Origin: Rhodopseudomonas_A palustris_F
GTDB taxonomy: Bacteria; Pseudomonadota; Alphaproteobacteria; Rhizobiales; Xanthobacteraceae
Direction: 5' to 3'
Assembly (NCBI RefSeq): GCF_000013745.1
Contig: NC_007925.1
Coordinates: 5,332,001-5,396,000, forward strand
DNA: 64,000 nucleotides
Below are positions 41,646 through 49,440 of this stretch, in pieces. A model generated the notes under the pieces. That model searched no databases and had not been told where the DNA came from. It saw only the letters and a list, made by a program, of their open reading frames with translations. Position 1 is the stretch's first letter; each line of letters begins with the position of its first letter. Position numbers and translations under genes: made by a program.

Positions 41646-42140
41646 TCAGTTCAGCTTGGAGCGAACTTCCTCGATGCCGCGTTGCAGCAGGCCCTCGGCC
41701 ACCTGGCCTTTGACCGACTGCGACAGAATGGTCGAAGCGGCCGCGACCGCGGCGTTGGCTGCGGCGGAGCGGACGTCCGCCACCGCCTGGGCCTCGGCGA
41801 GCGCGATCTTGCCCTCGGCGGTCTTGGTGCGGCGGGCGACGAAATCTTCCAGCTTGGCCTTGGCTTCAGCGGCGATGCGTTCGGCTTCGTCCTTGGCGCC
41901 GGCGATGATCTCCTGCGCTTCCCGCTCGGCGCTGGCGCGGCGAGCTTTGTACTCCGCGAGCAGCGCGGCGGCTTCCTCCTTGAGGCGGGCGGCCTCGTCG
42001 AGTTCGGCCTTGATGCGGTCACGGCGGTTGTCGAGCGACTTCAGCACCGTGCGGTGCACCCCGAAATAGGCGAACACGCCCATCAGGATCACGAAGGCGA
42101 CGGCAACCCAGGTTTCCGGCTCGGCGAGAATCCCGGTCAT
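41646..42140 (-). CDS. atpF: ATP synthase Fo subunit b
   Basis: Subunit b is part of the peripheral stalk linking the Fo membrane sector to F1. The 164-aa protein has one N-terminal membrane helix (WVAVAFVILMGVFAYFGV, residues about 10-27) and a long charged helix (KSLDNRRDRIKAELDEAARLK onwards) rich in Glu/Lys/Ala. The start ATG 42140 overlaps the stop of the b' gene by 4 bases. Having two different b-type genes is typical of alphaproteobacteria and photosynthetic bacteria. It is the last gene of the operon, ending at a strong hairpin. Confidence 0.94.
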   Translation of the reverse strand: MTGILAEPETWVAVAFVILMGVFAYFGVHRTVLKSLDNRRDRIKAELDEAARLKEEAAALLAEYKARRASAEREAQEIIAGAKDEAERIAAEAKAKLEDFVARRTKTAEGKIALAEAQAVADVRSAAANAAVAAASTILSQSVKGQVAEGLLQRGIEEVRSKLN

Positions 42141-42703
42141 GCCTGCGATCCCTTCAAGGTGGCGTCGACGGCGCGGTCGAGCGCCTTGCCGTCGGGCACG
42201 AGGCCGGACAACTGCTGCACGATCGCCGCTGCCGCGTCGGCGGCGATGCCGCGAACGTTGCTCATCGCGGTTTCACGGGTCGCCGCGATGGTCTTCTCGG
42301 CTTCGGCGAGTTTGACCGCAAGCTTCTCTTCGAGAGACTTGCGCTCGGCCTCGGACGCCGCGTTGAGGCGCTCGCGCGTCTCCGCGCCGATCGCCTGCGC
42401 CCTGGCGCGAGCTTGCGCCAGTTCGGTCTCATAGGCCTTCAACGCGTCGTCGGATTCGCCCTTCAACCGCTGCGCGGCTGCGAAATCGTCCTCGATCCGC
42501 TTGGCGCGCTCGTCGAGCACGCTGCCGACGCGCGGCAGAGCGATCTTCGAGACGATCAAATAAAGTGCCACGAACGCGATCAGCAGCGACACCAGCTGCG
42601 AAGCAAAGGTGTCCTTCTGGAACGGCGGAAACGGGGCCTTGTGGCCACCATCCGCTGCGGTGTGGGCGGTGGCGCCATTAGCGTCGCCATGACCTTCAGC
42701 CAC
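42137..42703 (-). CDS. atpG: ATP synthase Fo subunit b'
   Basis: Subunit b' pairs with b as a heterodimeric stalk in ATP synthases of alphaproteobacteria, cyanobacteria and chloroplasts. The 188-aa protein has a longer His/Ala-rich N-terminal extension (about 25 residues), a membrane helix (LVSLLIAFVALYLIVSKIALPRV) and a coiled-coil stretch typical of stalk subunits. The start ATG 42703 is within the operon order atpB-atpE-atpF'-atpF. Its stop overlaps the next start. Sequence divergence from the downstream b gene is normal. Confidence 0.93.
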   Translation of the reverse strand: MAEGHGDANGATAHTAADGGHKAPFPPFQKDTFASQLVSLLIAFVALYLIVSKIALPRVGSVLDERAKRIEDDFAAAQRLKGESDDALKAYETELAQARARAQAIGAETRERLNAASEAERKSLEEKLAVKLAEAEKTIAATRETAMSNVRGIAADAAAAIVQQLSGLVPDGKALDRAVDATLKGSQA

Positions 42704-42756
42704 GGGATACTCCTGTCCGAACGATCGAAACCCTCGCGGGCCTCTCCGTCAAAAGC

Positions 42757-42984
42757 TTAGAGGGCGAACAGCAGCAACAGCGCGATCAGCAGCGAGAAGA
42801 TGCCGAGCGCTTCGGTCACGGCGAAGCCGAAGATCAGGTTGCCGAACTGGCCCTGCGCGGCCGAGGGATTGCGCACCGCAGCGGCGAGGTAGTTGCCGAA
42901 GATGATGCCCACGCCGGCGCCGGCGCCACCCATGCCAATGCAGGCAATACCAGCACCAATGTACTTCGCGGCAATCGGATCCAT
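42757..42984 (-). CDS. atpE: ATP synthase Fo subunit c
   Basis: Subunit c forms the rotating ring of Fo. The 75-aa protein has two membrane helices joined by a polar loop (RNPSAAQGQF). The first helix carries the glycine-rich AGIACIGMGGAGAGVGIIFG pattern, and the second contains the proton-carrying glutamate in FAVTEALGIFSLL (about residue 59). The start is ATG 42984. There is 37 bases to atpB upstream and 53 bases to the b' gene downstream, so it is within the Fo operon. Confidence 0.96.
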   Translation of the reverse strand: MDPIAAKYIGAGIACIGMGGAGAGVGIIFGNYLAAAVRNPSAAQGQFGNLIFGFAVTEALGIFSLLIALLLLFAL

Positions 42985-43021
42985 GAAACGCTCCTGTTGG
43001 GTTCAGCTTGAGAGATCGGGC

Positions 43022-43771
43022 TTAGTGGCCCGCGTGCAACGCATCGTTGAGATAGATGCAGGTGAGGATGGCGAAGACGTAGGCCTGGAGAAACGCGACC
43101 AGCAGCTCGAGCGCGGTCAGCGCGATCACCATGCCGAGCGGCAGCACGGCGCCGAAATAGCCGGCGATGCCGAGGCCCGCCAGCAGCGGAATGAAGCTTG
43201 CGAACACCTTCAGCGCGATATGGCCGGCCAGCATGTTGGCGAACAGACGCACCGAATGCGAGATCGGCCGCAGGAAGAACGAGAACACCTCGATGAACAC
43301 CACCAGCGGCAGAATGAACACCGGCACGCCGGAGGGCACGAAAATCTTAAAAAACCCCAGGCCGTTCCTGTAGAAGCCGTAGATCAGCACGGTGAGGAAC
43401 ACCAGCAACGCCAGCGCCGCAGTGACGATCAGATGGCTGGTAATGGTGAAGGTGTAGGGGATGATTCCGACCATGTTCGAGATCATGATGAACATGAACA
43501 GCGAGAACACCAGCGGGAAGAACTTCAGGCCCTCGACGCCAGCGGTCGATCGGATCGTCCCGGCGACAAATTCGTAGGAGATCTCGGCCAGCGACTGGAT
43601 GCGGCCCGGCACCATCTGCCGCCCGGCCACCCCGCCGATCATCAGCAACGAGATCACCGCCACCGCGACCAGCATGTAAGCCGAGGAATTGGTGAAGGCG
43701 ATCTCCTGGCCGCCGATGTGGCCGATGGTGAAGATCTTTTCGATATTGAACTGGTGAATCGGATCAATCAT
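43022..43771 (-). CDS. atpB: ATP synthase Fo subunit a
   Basis: Subunit a forms the proton half-channels beside the c ring. The 249-aa protein has about six membrane segments. The essential arginine is in PISHSVRLFANMLAGHIAL (about residue 175), and the C-terminal ALELLVAFLQAYVFAILTCIYLNDA (key ELLVAFLQAYVF) is a strong family signature. Start ATG 43771 is followed by the usual MIDPIHQFNIEKIF. The AtpI gene lies 84 bases upstream; atpE follows. Confidence 0.96.
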   Translation of the reverse strand: MIDPIHQFNIEKIFTIGHIGGQEIAFTNSSAYMLVAVAVISLLMIGGVAGRQMVPGRIQSLAEISYEFVAGTIRSTAGVEGLKFFPLVFSLFMFIMISNMVGIIPYTFTITSHLIVTAALALLVFLTVLIYGFYRNGLGFFKIFVPSGVPVFILPLVVFIEVFSFFLRPISHSVRLFANMLAGHIALKVFASFIPLLAGLGIAGYFGAVLPLGMVIALTALELLVAFLQAYVFAILTCIYLNDALHAGH

Positions 43772-43855
43772 CCGCGCGGCATCTCTCGGTCCACCGGCAA
43801 GGCCGGCACAGTGACATCAATCGTCTCGCAGCGCGTCCGTCGGCGCGTGATCCGG

Positions 43856-44227
43856 TCAGGAGCCGCGCCCCGCGGACCGTATCAGGTTGATCAGGCCGGC
43901 GGTGAAGCCGAGCAGGAAAAACACGATGAGTCCGAAGGGCGAGGTCGACAACAAGCGGTCGAAACCCCACCCGATCGCAGCCCCAACAACAACACCCACG
44001 ACCAGTTCGGAGGAAAGCTGAAAGCCGCGCGCAAAGGCCGAGGCCCTGGCTTGCGCGTTTTCACTTCCTGTTCCGGATTGGTCCGCCTGGATTTTTCGGC
44101 TCGCCCGGGTTTGGGATAACCGTTGTTCCAGACTTCCGAGCCTTGCGGAAAGCGCAGCCTCATCGGAGGACGGATCGTCGGGATTTCCATCGTGGTGTTT
44201 GCCGCCGCGCTCCGTGTCGTCCGTCAT
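43856..44227 (-). CDS. atpI: AtpI/AtpZ-like Fo assembly protein
   Basis: AtpI-type proteins aid assembly of the c ring or transport Mg ions for it. The 123-aa protein has an acidic, polar N-terminal half (residues 1-70; GGKHHDGNPDDPSSDE) and two membrane helices (LSSELVVGVVVGAAIGWGFDRL and GLIVFFLLGFTAGLINLIRS), the usual topology. The start is ATG 44227, and it heads the Fo operon atpI-atpB-atpE-atpF'-atpF. The 279-bp upstream gap to 44506 contains promoter-like AT-rich DNA but no feature I can identify. Confidence 0.88.
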   Translation of the reverse strand: MTDDTERGGKHHDGNPDDPSSDEAALSARLGSLEQRLSQTRASRKIQADQSGTGSENAQARASAFARGFQLSSELVVGVVVGAAIGWGFDRLLSTSPFGLIVFFLLGFTAGLINLIRSAGRGS

Positions 44228-44506
44228 GATTTTGGAGACCCGAAACTAGCGGCGGTTGATGGAAGTAACGCCCCGTTCACCCTCAAAAGCCGCGCGGACC
44301 ATACTGACCACATAAAGCCAAGTCAAGATTCCCGGAGCTCTGGTTAGTGCATTGATTTCGTTGATTATATTGCAGAAAATTCAAAATTGGCCCCGGCTAA
44401 ACGTCGCACTGCAACCATTGGCCCGCGACGGTATCCGCCTTGCACCTTGGCAGCGGCTCTGCTCCGATGGCGCTTGCGCCCCGATTGCAGCACTCCGGAT
44501 CCCCAC

Positions 44507-45133
44507 ATGTCGCAAGCCGTCGACTACTATTTTTCGTTGCCGTCGCCCTGGGCCTATCTTGGCCACGGGCCGTTTCGCGAGGTCGTAAGTGATTACGATC
44601 TCAAGGTGAATTACAAACCCGTGGTGCTGGTCGAGCTGTTCGCGGAAACCGGCGGGCTGCCGCTGGCCAAGCGCCACCCGGCCCGGCAGCGCTACCGGAT
44701 GGTCGAGCTGCAACGCTGGCGCGCCAAGCGCGGACTGGACTTTCAGCTGCGACCAAAGCACTGGCCGTTCAATGCGCGGCTGGCCGACGGCGTGGTGATC
44801 GCGGCGTGCGAGGCCGGGCACGACCCCGATGTTTTTCTGCGCCGCGCCTATGCGGCTATATGGGAAGCCGAGCTCGATCTGGCCGATGCGGCGACGCTGG
44901 TCCGGCTCGCCGATCAATCCGGCCTGCCTGGCGGGGCTTTGGTGGAGCGCGCCGCCAGCGAGGCGATCGGCTCCATCTATGAACAGAACCGCCACGATGC
45001 GATCGCCGCCGACGTGTTCGGCTCGCCCGCCTATGTGCTGAATGGCGAGGTGTTCTGGGGCCAGGACCGCATCGAGCTGTTGGCCGACGCCTTGAAATCC
45101 GGCCGCGGCCCCTTCCGCTGGCAGGATTGCTGA
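44507..45133 (+). CDS. 2-hydroxychromene-2-carboxylate isomerase family (DsbA-like)
   Basis: This 208-aa protein belongs to the 2-hydroxychromene-2-carboxylate isomerase group of thioredoxin-fold, glutathione-transferase-kappa-like proteins. Members isomerise ring-opened aromatic intermediates with glutathione as cofactor. The signature YYFSLPSPWAYLGH at the N-terminus holds the active Ser, and FGSPAYVLNGEVFWGQDRIELL at the C-terminus is conserved. No aromatic degradation genes lie nearby, so its real substrate is open. The start is ATG 44507; upstream in-frame codons look non-coding. Confidence 0.88.
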   Translation: MSQAVDYYFSLPSPWAYLGHGPFREVVSDYDLKVNYKPVVLVELFAETGGLPLAKRHPARQRYRMVELQRWRAKRGLDFQLRPKHWPFNARLADGVVIAACEAGHDPDVFLRRAYAAIWEAELDLADAATLVRLADQSGLPGGALVERAASEAIGSIYEQNRHDAIAADVFGSPAYVLNGEVFWGQDRIELLADALKSGRGPFRWQDC

Positions 45134-45165
45134 CACAGATGAAGCGGGGGCGAGCGGAGGTGGTG

Positions 45166-45765
45166 ATGATGGCGGCGAACACGACGCTGGCGCGGTTGCC
45201 CACGGCTAAAAAGTATCACAACGCCGCGGTGGCCTGCGCGCTGCTGCTGCCGTGCGCGGCGTGGGCGCAGGCGGCACCCGACTCTGAAAACGGACGCTAC
45301 ACGCTGCAGCCCGCGAGCGACGGGGTGATTCGGCTCGATACCAGGACCGGAACGGCGTCGATTTGTTCCGACAAGGGTCATGGTTGGGCCTGTCTGGTGA
45401 TGCCGGACGAGCGCGCCGCGCTGGATACCGAAGTCGGCCGGCTGCAGCGCGACGCGGATCGGCTCAAGGCCGAACTCGAGACCTTGCAGGGCGATAACCA
45501 ACAGCTGCGGCAGAGCAACGAAGTGCTGAAGGCCCAACTGGCGCAGCGCGAGCCAGCCGGCAAGACCGACGAGGCGTTGCCGAAAGCCGATTCGTTGAAA
45601 ACGCCGGGCGTCACTTCGAAGGACGGCGAACGCAAACTGGAAATTCCGCTGCCGAGCGACCGCGACCTCGACCGGCTGACGGCGTTCATCGAACACGCCT
45701 GGCGCAAGCTGGTCGACCTCGCCAACCGCATGCAGAAGGACGTCGGCGGCGACGGCAAGATTTGA
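45166..45765 (+). CDS. Exported coiled-coil protein of unknown function
   Basis: I do not recognise a named family. The protein (199 aa) has a signal peptide (YHNAAVACALLLPCAAWAQA, cleavage near residue 37) and a small cysteine-containing domain (SICSDKGHGWACLV, about residues 65-80). A coiled coil follows (LDTEVGRLQRDADRLKAELETLQGDNQQLR, key leucine heptads) and then a polar tail. The start is set at ATG 45166 because GGAGG lies at 45156-45160; earlier in-frame starts overlap the isomerase stop. It sits between two small enzymes with which it may be co-transcribed. Envelope location is inferred. Confidence 0.75.
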   Translation: MMAANTTLARLPTAKKYHNAAVACALLLPCAAWAQAAPDSENGRYTLQPASDGVIRLDTRTGTASICSDKGHGWACLVMPDERAALDTEVGRLQRDADRLKAELETLQGDNQQLRQSNEVLKAQLAQREPAGKTDEALPKADSLKTPGVTSKDGERKLEIPLPSDRDLDRLTAFIEHAWRKLVDLANRMQKDVGGDGKI

Positions 45766-45800
45766 CCAGCCGGCCCCTCACAGAGCCCGCAAGGCATTCG

Positions 45801-46274
45801 ATGTCATCACCCAAATCCATCTCGCGCGCGCCGCTGTCGCGCGTCGCCGCCACTGTCGTCACCTCGACCGTGCTGACGGTACGCACGCCGGGGGCCGGCT
45901 TCGTCGATGTCACCAGCGAAGTCGCCAAATTCGTCGCCGAGGCCGAGGCTCGGGAGGGTGTCGTCGGACTTTTCATCCGCCACACTTCGGCATCGCTGAC
46001 GGTGCAGGAAAACGCCGATCCCTCCGTGCTCACCGATCTGATGACCGTGCTGCAGCGGCTGGCACCGGAGACCGCGAACTGGACGCACGACAGCGAGGGG
46101 CCGGACGACATGCCGGCGCATGTCAAAACCATGCTGACGTCGACCTCGCTGCAGATCCCGGTGCTCGATGGCCGGCTCGCGCTCGGCACCTGGCAGGCGA
46201 TCTATCTGATCGAACATCGCCGCCGCGCGCACAGCCGCGAGGTGGTGCTGCAATTCGTCGGCGCGGCGAGATAA
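45801..46274 (+). CDS. YjbQ family protein (UPF0047)
   Basis: This 157-aa protein belongs to the YjbQ/UPF0047 family, which has been linked to thiamine phosphate synthase activity in some bacteria but has no firm general role. Family motifs are GLFIRHTSASLTVQENADPSV (key HTSASLTVQENAD), DSEGPDDMPAHVKTMLTSTSL (key DDMPAHVK) and the C-terminal LGTWQAIYLIEHR. These are well conserved. The start is taken at ATG 45801; an in-frame TTG at 45762 would add 13 residues and overlap the upstream gene. No partner is obvious from context. Confidence 0.9.
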   Translation: MSSPKSISRAPLSRVAATVVTSTVLTVRTPGAGFVDVTSEVAKFVAEAEAREGVVGLFIRHTSASLTVQENADPSVLTDLMTVLQRLAPETANWTHDSEGPDDMPAHVKTMLTSTSLQIPVLDGRLALGTWQAIYLIEHRRRAHSREVVLQFVGAAR

Positions 46275-46319
46275 GCGGCGCCGTCATTGGGGGCGAGACC
46301 TACAATTCAACACCAAGCA

Positions 46320-46445
46320 GTCATTCCGGGGCGCGAGCAGCCTTGGCTGCGAGCGAACCCGGAATCTTGCCGCGCAGACAACAGGCCGCGCAAGTTGCGA
46401 GAGTCCGGGTTCGCTCGAGCTTACGCTCTCGCGCCCCGGAATGAC
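46320..46445. repeat. Palindromic intergenic repeat, family B copy 4
   Basis: Starts GTCATTCCGGGGCGCGAG and ends CGCGCCCCGGAATGAC, with inner AACCCGGAATCT and GAGAGTCCGGGTTCG (one mismatch). It lies in the convergent gap between the YjbQ gene and the MHS transporter. Confidence 0.85.
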
Positions 46446-46484
46446 TGGTGCGATGCCAATTTTAGGATCACCCGCTCAACGCAA

Positions 46485-46512
46485 AACGGCCGCGGATTGC
46501 GCCGCGGCCGTT
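46485..46512 (-). terminator. Terminator of the MHS transporter gene
   Basis: Arms AACGGCCGCGG (46485-46495) and CCGCGGCCGTT (46502-46512) form a perfect 11-bp stem with a 6-base loop. Read on the minus strand, it follows the transporter stop and is followed by TTTTG, consistent with factor-independent termination. Confidence 0.8.
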
Positions 46513-46559
46513 GATAGTCGATGGAGCGATCCGGCGGCGGGCCGCCGGATCGAGAAGAC

Positions 46560-48224
46560 TTAGCTGCGACCGATATCGACGTTCTTGGTCTCCGGCATGA
46601 AGATCAGACCGACGACGAAGGTGATCAAGGCGAAGATGATCGGGTACCACAGGCCGGCATAGATATCGCCGGTCGAGGCCACGATGGCGAAGGCGGTCGC
46701 CGGCAGCAAGCCGCCGAACCAGCCGTTGCCGATGTGATAGGGCAGCGACATCGAGGTGTAGCGGATCCTGGTCGGGAACAGTTCGACCAGCATCGCCGCG
46801 ATCGGCCCGTACACCATGGTGACGAACAGCACCAAGATGAACAGCAGCCCGATCACCGCCGCGGCCTGCGGCTTGAAGATGTCGAACGGGTTCGACATCT
46901 TGACGATGTCGGCGTTACCCGCCTTCGGATAGCCGGCGCCCTGAACCGCCGCCAGCACCGCCGGATTGGAGGTCTTGGCGTCGACGTAAGGTACCTCGGT
47001 GCCGTTGACGACGACCTTGACGCCGGAGCCGGCCGGACCGTAGGCGGTCGAGTACTTCACCGAGGACTGCGCCAGATAGGCCCGCGCGGTGTCGCAAGGC
47101 GCGGTGAACACGCGGGTGCCGACCGGGTTGAACAGATCGCCGCACAGCGCAGGATCGGACACAACCTCGACCTTCACGGTCTCGATGGCCTTTTCCAACG
47201 CCGGGTTGGCGTTGGAGGTGATCATCCGGAAGATCGGGAAGAAGCTCAGCGCCGCGATCAAGCAGCCGGTCAGAATGATCGGCTTACGGCCGATTTTGTC
47301 CGACAGCCAGCCGAAGAAGATGAAGAAGCCGGTCCCGAACAACAGCGACCAGGCGATCAACAGGTTGGAGGTATAGCCGTCAACCTTGAGGATCGATTGC
47401 AGGAAGAACAGCGCGTAGAACTGGCCGGTGTACCACACCACGCCCTGGCCCATGGTGCCGCCGATCAAGGCGATCAGCACGATCTTGGCGTTGCCCCAGT
47501 TGGCAAAGGCTTCGGTCAAGGGCGCTTTCGAGCTCTTGCCTTCGTCCTTCATCTTCTGGAACACCGGCGACTCATTCAGCTTCAGCCGGATCCAGACCGA
47601 AACGCCGAGCAGCAGCACCGACACCAGGAACGGAATACGCCAGCCCCAGGCTGCGAATTCCGGCTCGCCGAGAATGGTGCGGGTAAACAGGATCACGATC
47701 AGCGAGAGAAAGAGTCCGAGCGTCGCCGTGGTCTGGATGAATGAGGTGTAGTAACCGCGTTTGCCGGGCGGCGAGTGCTCGGCGACATAGGTCGCTGCCC
47801 CGCCGTATTCGCCGCCGAGCGCCAGGCCCTGCAACAGCCGCAGACCGATCAGGATGATCGGCGCCGCGATGCCGATGGTCGCCGCGTTGGGCAACAGACC
47901 GACGATGAAGGTCGACAGACCCATGATCAGGATGGTGACCAGGAAGGTATATTTGCGGCCGACGATATCGCCGATGCGGCCGAACACGATGGCACCGAAC
48001 GGGCGGACCAGGAAGCCCGCGGCGAAGGCGAGCAGCGCGAAGATGTCGCGGGTGGCCGGCGGATAGGCGCTGAAGAACTGCGCGCCGATAATGCTGGCAA
48101 GTGAACCGTAGAGGTAAAAATCATACCACTCGAATACCGTGCCGAGTGATGACGCGAGAATGACGAAACGTTCGTCCTTCGTCATCCCTCCCGTACGGGC
48201 TGGTGCAACAGCAATCGTCGACAT
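46560..48224 (-). CDS. MFS transporter, metabolite:H+ symporter (MHS) type
   Basis: This 554-aa inner-membrane protein fits the metabolite:H+ symporter branch of the major facilitator superfamily. Signatures are the opening SSLGTVFEWYDFYLYGSLA, GRIGDIVGRKYTFL (loop 2-3), RLLQGLALGGEYGGAATYVAEHSP and the second-half GWLSDKIGRKPIIL. Between helices 8 and 9 there is an insert of about 95 residues (about 345-440) with two cysteines (DPALCGDLF, FTAPCDTAR), unusual for the family. It is divergent from a CrbR-like regulator, so a carboxylate such as acetate is a plausible but unproven substrate. A terminator follows at 46485. Confidence 0.88.
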   Translation of the reverse strand: MSTIAVAPARTGGMTKDERFVILASSLGTVFEWYDFYLYGSLASIIGAQFFSAYPPATRDIFALLAFAAGFLVRPFGAIVFGRIGDIVGRKYTFLVTILIMGLSTFIVGLLPNAATIGIAAPIILIGLRLLQGLALGGEYGGAATYVAEHSPPGKRGYYTSFIQTTATLGLFLSLIVILFTRTILGEPEFAAWGWRIPFLVSVLLLGVSVWIRLKLNESPVFQKMKDEGKSSKAPLTEAFANWGNAKIVLIALIGGTMGQGVVWYTGQFYALFFLQSILKVDGYTSNLLIAWSLLFGTGFFIFFGWLSDKIGRKPIILTGCLIAALSFFPIFRMITSNANPALEKAIETVKVEVVSDPALCGDLFNPVGTRVFTAPCDTARAYLAQSSVKYSTAYGPAGSGVKVVVNGTEVPYVDAKTSNPAVLAAVQGAGYPKAGNADIVKMSNPFDIFKPQAAAVIGLLFILVLFVTMVYGPIAAMLVELFPTRIRYTSMSLPYHIGNGWFGGLLPATAFAIVASTGDIYAGLWYPIIFALITFVVGLIFMPETKNVDIGRS

Positions 48225-48549
48225 CTCTGAACGTCCTCCCCTGGTGTATTCCGAGTCAAAGCTCTTTCTGCGCGCCCGATCTCAGCCGGAGTGATGCGCA
48301 GAATTGCCAGCAAGGTAACATCCTCCCCAAAATTCGCCCAATAAGACTTTCGGCCTGCTGCACCGCCATCGAAAGTTGTGATGCAGTGCAACAGATTCCG
48401 CGCTGCAGACGCGAACATCGACCGGCGCGTTAAGCGTAGAAAATTGTTTGCTTGCCAGACGTCTGCGGTCAGGCGAGAATTGCACAAATGTGATTTTCCC
48501 CGCGTCTTGCGTGCGGGACGAGCGCAGTTCCCAACCGCCGTCAGAGTAA
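48225..48549. other. Divergent promoter region between MHS transporter and crbR-like gene
   Basis: This 325-bp gap must carry the promoters of both genes. AT-richer stretches lie at about 48330-48460. I found no exact FixK box, no sigma-54 motif of correct spacing, and no hairpin of note. Its role as a target of the neighbouring regulator is inference. Confidence 0.45.
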
Positions 48550-49221
48550 ATGACCCCCACACCCAGCACGCACCTCATCATTGCCGATGATCATCCGCTA
48601 TTTCGTGACGCCCTGCGGCACGCGGTCGCAAGCGTCGTCCCCACCGCCAAGATCGGCGAGGCCGGAACCTTCGAGGAACTGACGGCGATCCTAGAACAGG
48701 AGGCCGATGTCGATCTGGTCCTTTTGGATCTGTCGATGCCGGGAATCAGCGGATTTTCCGGACTGATCTACTTGCGGGCGCAGTATCCGGCGATTCCGGT
48801 GGTGGTGGTCTCGGCCAGCGACGACGTCGGCACCATCCGCCGCTCGCTGGATTTCGGAGCCTCCGGCTTCGTGCCGAAGCGCTTCGGGGTGGAGAAGCTG
48901 AAGGACGCGATCCAGAAGGTGCTGGATGGAGACGTCTGGGTTCCGCCGGACATCGACCTCAACGCCGCCTCCGATCCGGAAATGACCAAGCTGCGCGACC
49001 GGCTGATCACGCTGACCCCGCAGCAGGTCCGGGTGCTGATGATGCTGTCGGAAGGGCTGCTCAACAAGCAGATCGCCTACGAGCTCGGCGTCTCGGAAGC
49101 CACCATCAAGGCCCACGTCTCGGCGATTTTGCAGAAGCTCGGCGTCGAAAGCCGGACCCAGGCGGTGATCGCCGCCGCCAAGATCTCCGGCAGCCAATGG
49201 CGCCAGGACACCCCGCAGTAA
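48550..49221 (+). CDS. LuxR/NarL-family response regulator, CrbR-like
   Basis: This 223-aa response regulator has a receiver domain (residues about 8-125) with the phosphorylation site in VDLVLLDLSMPG (Asp near 58) and the conserved Lys in GFVPKRFG. A LuxR-type helix-turn-helix follows (about 155-215; LTPQQVRVLMMLSEGLLNKQIAYELGVSEATIKAHVSAIL, key GLLNKQIA, TIKAHV). It lies next to a hybrid sensor kinase fused to a solute-symporter domain, the arrangement of CrbS/CrbR pairs that switch on acetate use. The start is ATG 48550. It probably controls the divergent transporter or genes elsewhere. Confidence 0.88.
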   Translation: MTPTPSTHLIIADDHPLFRDALRHAVASVVPTAKIGEAGTFEELTAILEQEADVDLVLLDLSMPGISGFSGLIYLRAQYPAIPVVVVSASDDVGTIRRSLDFGASGFVPKRFGVEKLKDAIQKVLDGDVWVPPDIDLNAASDPEMTKLRDRLITLTPQQVRVLMMLSEGLLNKQIAYELGVSEATIKAHVSAILQKLGVESRTQAVIAAAKISGSQWRQDTPQ

Positions 49222-49271
49222 TCGGCCGGCTGAATTCTCAGTTCGTTTAACGCAAAGACACCCTCCCCCAC

Positions 49272-49394
49272 GTCATTCCGGGGCGCGAACCGCTTTGCGG
49301 CGAGCGAACCCGGAATCCTGCCGCAGGCAAGTGGCGGCCCGTGTGGCGAGATTCCGGGTTCGCTCGAGCTTGCGCTCTCGCGCCCCGGAATGAC
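49272..49394. repeat. Palindromic intergenic repeat, family B copy 5
   Basis: Starts GTCATTCCGGGGCGCGAA and ends CGCGCCCCGGAATGAC, with inner AACCCGGAATCCT and GAGATTCCGGGTTCG. It lies in the convergent gap between the response regulator and the large sensor kinase. Confidence 0.85.
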
Positions 49395-49440
49395 GGGGGT
49401 GAATGGCGGTTAAGGTCCAAAGCGAGCTTGATCGCCGGCG

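Noticed and set aside
48225..48549. Sigma-54 promoter in the transporter-regulator gap
   Set aside because: TGGCA-like sequences occur, but the GC at -12 is not at the required distance on either strand.
11377..49394. Possible CRISPR array from repeated intergenic motifs
   Set aside because: The repeats are dispersed over tens of kilobases, have internal palindromes and no regular spacers, and no cas genes are present.
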